Assembly (NCBI GenBank): GCA_963774745.1 | Contig: CAVZGE010000011.1 | Location: 248,001 to 312,000, forward strand | DNA from: Prado023 sp963774745 | GTDB taxonomy: Bacteria > Actinomycetota > Actinomycetes > S36-B12 > CAIYMF01 | DNA length: 64,000 nt | Direction: 5' to 3' | Shown: positions 60,628-64,000 of the stretch, one piece after another | How positions within the stretch are numbered: position 1 is the first letter of the stretch | How the letters are laid out: each line of letters opens with the position of its first letter | The notes under the pieces: generated by a model | The model's input: the letters and a program-made list of their open reading frames with translations, nothing else | What the model was told of the DNA's origin: nothing | The model's database searches: none | Position numbers and translations under genes: made by a program

Positions 60628-61534
60628 GTGCTCCAGCTGCACGGGGTGTCCCACTCCTTCGCCGAGCGACCCGTCCTCGACGACGTGACGTTCGACGTCC
60701 CGTCCGGCGTGCTCACCGGACTCCTCGGGCCGAACGGTGCCGGGAAGACCACGCTGATGCGCATCCTGCTCGGGGTGATCGACCCCGATTCCGGCGCGAC
60801 CCACTGGCAGGGCCATCCGGTGACGACCGCGGATCGCCGGCGCTGGGGGTACATGCCCCAGGAGCGCGGCCTGTACCCCGCGATGCCGGCCGGGGACCAG
60901 CTGGTCTACCTCGCCCGGCTGCACGGGCTGGACCGCGCCGGGGCCACACGGTCTGCCCGCAGCCTGCTCGACGAGCTCGGGCTCGCCGACCGATGGTCCG
61001 ATCGCCCGGACAAGCTGTCCGGGGGCATGCAGCAGCGCCTCCAGCTGGCTGCTGCACTCGTCCACGACCCCGAGGTGATCGTGCTGGACGAGCCGTTCGC
61101 GGGTCTCGACCCGGTGGCGGTGGCCGAGCTGTCCGGCACCCTGACCGAGCGTGTCCGCGGCGGGCGGACGGTGCTGTTCTCCAGCCACCAGCTCGACCTG
61201 GTCCAGGACCTGTGCGAGTCGATCGTGATGCTCGACGACGGGCGGACGGTGCTCGAGGGCCGGGTCGCCGACCTCCGGGCGTCCTCGGGGCGCCGGCAGC
61301 TGCGCCTCACGATCGCTGGGGGGAACCGCCAGTGGCTGGGCTGCCTTCCCCCATGTGCACATCGTCGAGGACCGCGCCGACGACCTCCGGCTCGACCTGC
61401 CGCCAGGCACCGACCCGTTGGCGGTCCTCGATGCGGCCCGAGCGGCCGGGGCCGTCACGGACTTCGGCCTGGACCTGCCGACCCTGTCCCAGTTGTTCAT
61501 GGTCGCCGCGGGCGAGATGGCGGAGGTGAGCTGA
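60628..61534 (+). pseudogene. NatA-like ABC ATPase interrupted by one extra C
   Basis: The first part has Walker A GPNGAGKTTL, signature LSGGMQQRL, Walker B VIVLDEPFAGLDP and H-loop SSHQLD. In the run CCCCC at 61348-61352, one extra C breaks the frame. Removing it restores LPHVHIVEDRADDL and a C-terminal domain that ends MAEVS at 61534, overlapping the permease ATG (TGATG). The span (907 bp) is one more than a multiple of three. The ATPase core is intact, so a homopolymer error is likely. It pairs with the NatB-like permease. Confidence 0.85.
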
Positions 61535-62715
61535 TGCCGGGCTCAGGCTGGTGGGAGGGCACGCGGCTGGTCGCCGGTCGGAGCCTGTCCGAGGGCCTGC
61601 GATCGCGGACCGTCCGGATCACCACCCTGATCCTGCTCCTGGTCGGCCTTGCGGTCGTGTTCGTGCCCAGGATGCTGTCCGGCGACGAGCCGACCTACAC
61701 CCTGGCCACCATCGGCCAGACGTCGACATCCTTCCGGGCACAGCTCGACGCCGCCGGTGAGGCCGCCGACTTCGGGGTCGAGTACCTGCCCGTCGCCGAC
61801 GCCCCCGCCGTCGAGGCCGCGGTCCGCGCGGGGGACGCGACCGTGGGGCTGGCCGCGGCGACCATGTTCGTGCGCACGGACGCCCCCGGCGCCTTCCCCG
61901 TGCTGGTCGCCCAGGCGGCCATGGCGCAGGAGAGCATCGGGAGGCTGCTGGCGGCCGGCCTGACGCCGGAGCAGATCACCGAGGTGTCGTCGATCGCCCC
62001 GCCCAGGCAGGTCGACGTGGGTCCGGTGCAGGACGAGGGGCGGGCGGCCGCTGGCTTCATCGTGGGGATCGTGCTCTACATGGCCATCATGTTCAGCGGG
62101 AACAGCATCGCGATGAACGTCGGGGTCGAGAAGTCCACCCGGATCGCCGAGGTGCTGCTCGCCGTGCTGCGACCCAGCCAGATCCTTGTCGGCAACGTGG
62201 TGGGGATCGGCCTGCAGACCCTGGCACAGCTGCTGGCCCTGGCCGTGCCGATCCTCGCGGCGATCACCGTCACCGACGGCCTCGACCTGCCCGCCGTCGC
62301 TGCCGGGGACATCCTGCTCGGGGTCGTGTGGTTCGTCCTCGGCTTCCTGATGTACGCGTTCCTGTTCGCGGCCGCGGCGGCACTCGTCGACAAGGTGACC
62401 GAGGTCGGCTCGGCGATCATGCCGGTGACCACCGTGCTGGTCCTGGCCTACCTCGGGGCGGTCATCATGGTGCAGCAGGATCCGGGCTCGGCGCTGAGCG
62501 TCGCGCTGTCGTTGTTCCCGCTGACCTCGCCGATGGCGATGCCCATCCGGTGGTCCTCGGGCGCTGTCCCCGAGTGGCAGCTGGCGCTGAGCATGCTGCT
62601 CGCCGTCGGCGCCGCCGTTCTCCTCGCGTGGTTCGGGTCCAGCGTGTACCGCCGCGCGCTGGTCATCACCGGACGTCGACTGAAGCTGCGCGAGGTGCTG
62701 CCCGAGCGGGGCTGA
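61534..62715 (+). CDS. NatB-like ABC-2 exporter permease
   Basis: 393 aa. An N-terminal helix (ITTLILLLVGLAVVFVP) is followed by a large extracellular domain of about 140 residues, then five more helices. A loop VGVEKSTRIAEVLLAVLRPSQILVGNVVG after the second helix is characteristic of NatB/YhaP permeases. Possible roles are sodium or drug export. It is coupled to the ATPase gene by a 1-bp overlap. Confidence 0.88.
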   Translation: MPGSGWWEGTRLVAGRSLSEGLRSRTVRITTLILLLVGLAVVFVPRMLSGDEPTYTLATIGQTSTSFRAQLDAAGEAADFGVEYLPVADAPAVEAAVRAGDATVGLAAATMFVRTDAPGAFPVLVAQAAMAQESIGRLLAAGLTPEQITEVSSIAPPRQVDVGPVQDEGRAAAGFIVGIVLYMAIMFSGNSIAMNVGVEKSTRIAEVLLAVLRPSQILVGNVVGIGLQTLAQLLALAVPILAAITVTDGLDLPAVAAGDILLGVVWFVLGFLMYAFLFAAAAALVDKVTEVGSAIMPVTTVLVLAYLGAVIMVQQDPGSALSVALSLFPLTSPMAMPIRWSSGAVPEWQLALSMLLAVGAAVLLAWFGSSVYRRALVITGRRLKLREVLPERG

Positions 62716-62763
62716 CCGCACCGCGGTCGGGCAACCAGCTCGCCGTCCGTGCAGACTGCAGCC

Positions 62764-63243
62764 ATGGTGGACATGACGCGGGCCCTGCGGCACCTGGCGT
62801 GGGCCGACGAGCGGTTCCTCGGTGCGTTCGCGGCCCTTCCGGAGCCGGCCATGGGCGCGCGGTACGCCCCGGACCACTGGCCCGCCGGCCACCTCGCGGC
62901 GCACATCATCGGCGGGGCCAGCTGGTACGGCTACTGCCTGACGGGCGCACCGGAGCTGGACACGACGTGGGTGCGCACCCCCGCCGACATCGGCGGACTG
63001 GTGCCGCAGCTGCTGGAGATCGACGCACTGCTGCTCGACCAGGCCACGCTGCCCGACGAGCCGGTGACGTTCGAGGATGGCGGACCCCGCACGGTCATGC
63101 GCTCCACCCTGCTCGGCCAGGCCTGCCTGCACGCCACCGAGCACCGCGCGCAGATCTCGTGCGCCCTGGAGGCCTCCGGGTTCGCCGGCATCGTCCTCGA
63201 CGACCTGGACTTCTGGTCGTTCGAGGCCGCGACACGCCCCTGA
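62764..63243 (+). CDS. DinB-family protein
   Basis: 159 aa, helical bundle. A metal-binding His triad is suggested by His52 in HLAAHIIG (near residues 43-48) and HATEHRAQI near residue 125, as in DinB/MDMPI metalloenzymes. The family includes bacillithiol or mycothiol transferases; the true role is unknown. CAGACT lies 6 nt before the ATG at 62764. A second ATG at 62773 is possible. Confidence 0.8.
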   Translation: MVDMTRALRHLAWADERFLGAFAALPEPAMGARYAPDHWPAGHLAAHIIGGASWYGYCLTGAPELDTTWVRTPADIGGLVPQLLEIDALLLDQATLPDEPVTFEDGGPRTVMRSTLLGQACLHATEHRAQISCALEASGFAGIVLDDLDFWSFEAATRP

Positions 63244-63271
63244 GCCCGGAGCCGGGGGCGACCCGCTCCCG

Positions 63272-64000
63272 TCAGCGCCGCACGCCGCGGTTGAGCAGGG
63301 CCATCCCCTCGGTGAGGCCGTCGACGGTCAGCGGGAACATCGGGATCACCTCGCCGATGTCCTCGATCGTCGTCCCGCGCCAGCTCGGCGGGGCTTCCGG
63401 GTTCAGCCACACGGCGTCGGTGAAGTGCTCGCGCAGGATCCGCAGCCAGCCGAGCCCGGAGACGGCGTCCGGGCCGTCGGCCGACCAGTGCCCGCCCATG
63501 TGCAGCTCGTAGGGAGCCATCAGTGCGTCGCCGACCATGATCAGCTTGTAGTGCGGGGCGCACTGGCGCATGAGGTCCACCACCGGGGTCGGCTCGGCGA
63601 AGGCCGTGGTGCCGTAGACCTCGCCGTAGACGCAGTTGTGGAAGTAGTGGGTGCGCAGCTCCTTGAAGTGCGTGGCCTTCCTGGTGGCGCTGAACAGCTG
63701 GGACATGAGCTCGGTGTAGGGGTGCATCGAGCCGCCGACGTCGATCATCAGGATCACGTGCGTGTTGGGCCTGCTCGGCGGGCGGGTGACGACCTCGATC
63801 TCGCCGGCGTTGCGGGCCGTCGCGTCGATCGTGGCGTTGATGTCGAGCTCGTCGGCGGCACCCTCACGGACGAACGCCCGCAGCCGGCGCAGCGCCACCT
63901 CGAGCTGGCGGATGTCCAGGGTCACGTCCGAGCGGTAGCCGCGGTAGCGCCGGGCATCGGCGACGTTGATGGCCGCACGACCACCGCCCGACGACCCGGT
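63272..64000 (-). CDS. VWA-domain protein (N-terminus beyond the window)
   Basis: 243 codons are in the window; the frame continues past base 64000. The VWA domain starts at THVILMIDVGGSMHPY, where the MIDAS motif is DVGGS instead of DxSxS, so metal binding may be altered. RRYRGYRSDVTLDIRQLEVALRRLRAF precedes it, as in VWA proteins of the CoxE/YehP type found next to AAA MoxR-like ATPases. The ATPase gene may lie outside. Starting at a GTG at 63925 would omit the upstream homologous part. Confidence 0.8.
   Translation of the reverse strand, partial: TGSSGGGRAAINVADARRYRGYRSDVTLDIRQLEVALRRLRAFVREGAADELDINATIDATARNAGEIEVVTRPPSRPNTHVILMIDVGGSMHPYTELMSQLFSATRKATHFKELRTHYFHNCVYGEVYGTTAFAEPTPVVDLMRQCAPHYKLIMVGDALMAPYELHMGGHWSADGPDAVSGLGWLRILREHFTDAVWLNPEAPPSWRGTTIEDIGEVIPMFPLTVDGLTEGMALLNRGVRR

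Overview
The window is 64 kb of very GC-rich (about 70%) DNA. It comes from an actinomycete (Actinomycetota), judged by the gene families and gene orders: DUF3159, DUF6191, DUF2277, DUF2804 and a DUF3516 helicase; a DUF222/HNH protein of the 13E12 type; PlsB next to a HAD-acyltransferase as in M. tuberculosis Rv2482c-Rv2483c; and a glpD / tetR / FAD-oxidase / diacylglycerol kinase group like Rv2249c-Rv2252. Operators look actinobacterial (CsoR, DtxR/IdeR and a LexA-like box). I cannot place it to genus. No rRNA, tRNA, CRISPR array, insertion sequence or prophage was seen. Genes are dense, and stop/start overlaps (ATGA, GTGA, TGATG) are common. A large share of genes have no Shine-Dalgarno but carry a TANNNT hexamer 6-8 nt before the start codon, so leaderless transcripts are probably frequent.

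Layout. 1-1.0 kb: copper chaperone (PCuAC) and a Tat-exported DyP peroxidase behind a CsoR-like box. 1.2-8.2 kb: DUF3159, an epimerase/dehydratase, DUF6191, a heterodimeric ABC exporter and DUF2804. 8.3-12.1 kb: a duplicated locus of secreted carboxypeptidase-regulatory-like proteins (one copy frame-disrupted). 12.1-14.7 kb: csoR-copA copper efflux. 14.7-16.2 kb: two GNAT acetyltransferases and a hypothetical. 16.2-20.1 kb: a ferric-iron ABC importer behind a perfect-looking DtxR/IdeR box. 20.2-24.2 kb: a polyketide-type ABC exporter and an MFS pump. 24.3-30.2 kb: plsB and HAD-plsC phospholipid synthesis, a succinate-semialdehyde dehydrogenase and a phosphoesterase. 30.3-35.7 kb: diacylglycerol kinase, glpD and tetR, divergent from an alkyl-DHAP-synthase-like flavoprotein, with two matching TetR operators. 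35.7-45.5 kb: GNAT, DUF1801, HNH, WS/DGAT, ChaA antiporter, GIY-YIG protein, winged-helix protein, SDR, Nei2 glycosylase and AAC(3). 45.5-50.1 kb: a three-gene 4-hydroxyproline degradation operon whose first gene fuses the DapA-type deaminase to the semialdehyde dehydrogenase. 50.2-51.8 kb: ABC-2 exporter. 51.9-55.5 kb: carotenoid oxygenase, CrtI and IPP isomerase. 55.5-64 kb: DUF3516 helicase, LysR, a tiny membrane protein, RsgA, a NatAB-like exporter, DinB and a VWA protein running off the end.

Four otherwise conserved genes (secreted paralog 1, glpD, the FAD oxidase and the NatA-like ATPase) are broken by what looks like one extra G/C, and two further extra bases probably explain why the iron permease reads into its ATPase. 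Because every case is a one-base gain in G/C-rich sequence, assembly error is at least as likely as real gene decay.

How the genes work together: three metal systems respond to distinct operators (copper through CsoR at two places, iron through DtxR). Several lipid genes cluster between 24 and 40 kb (PlsB, PlsC, DAG kinase, GlpD, AGPS-like, WS/DGAT) around glycerol-3-phosphate use. The hydroxyproline operon would turn trans-4-hydroxy-L-proline into 2-oxoglutarate with only three polypeptides.
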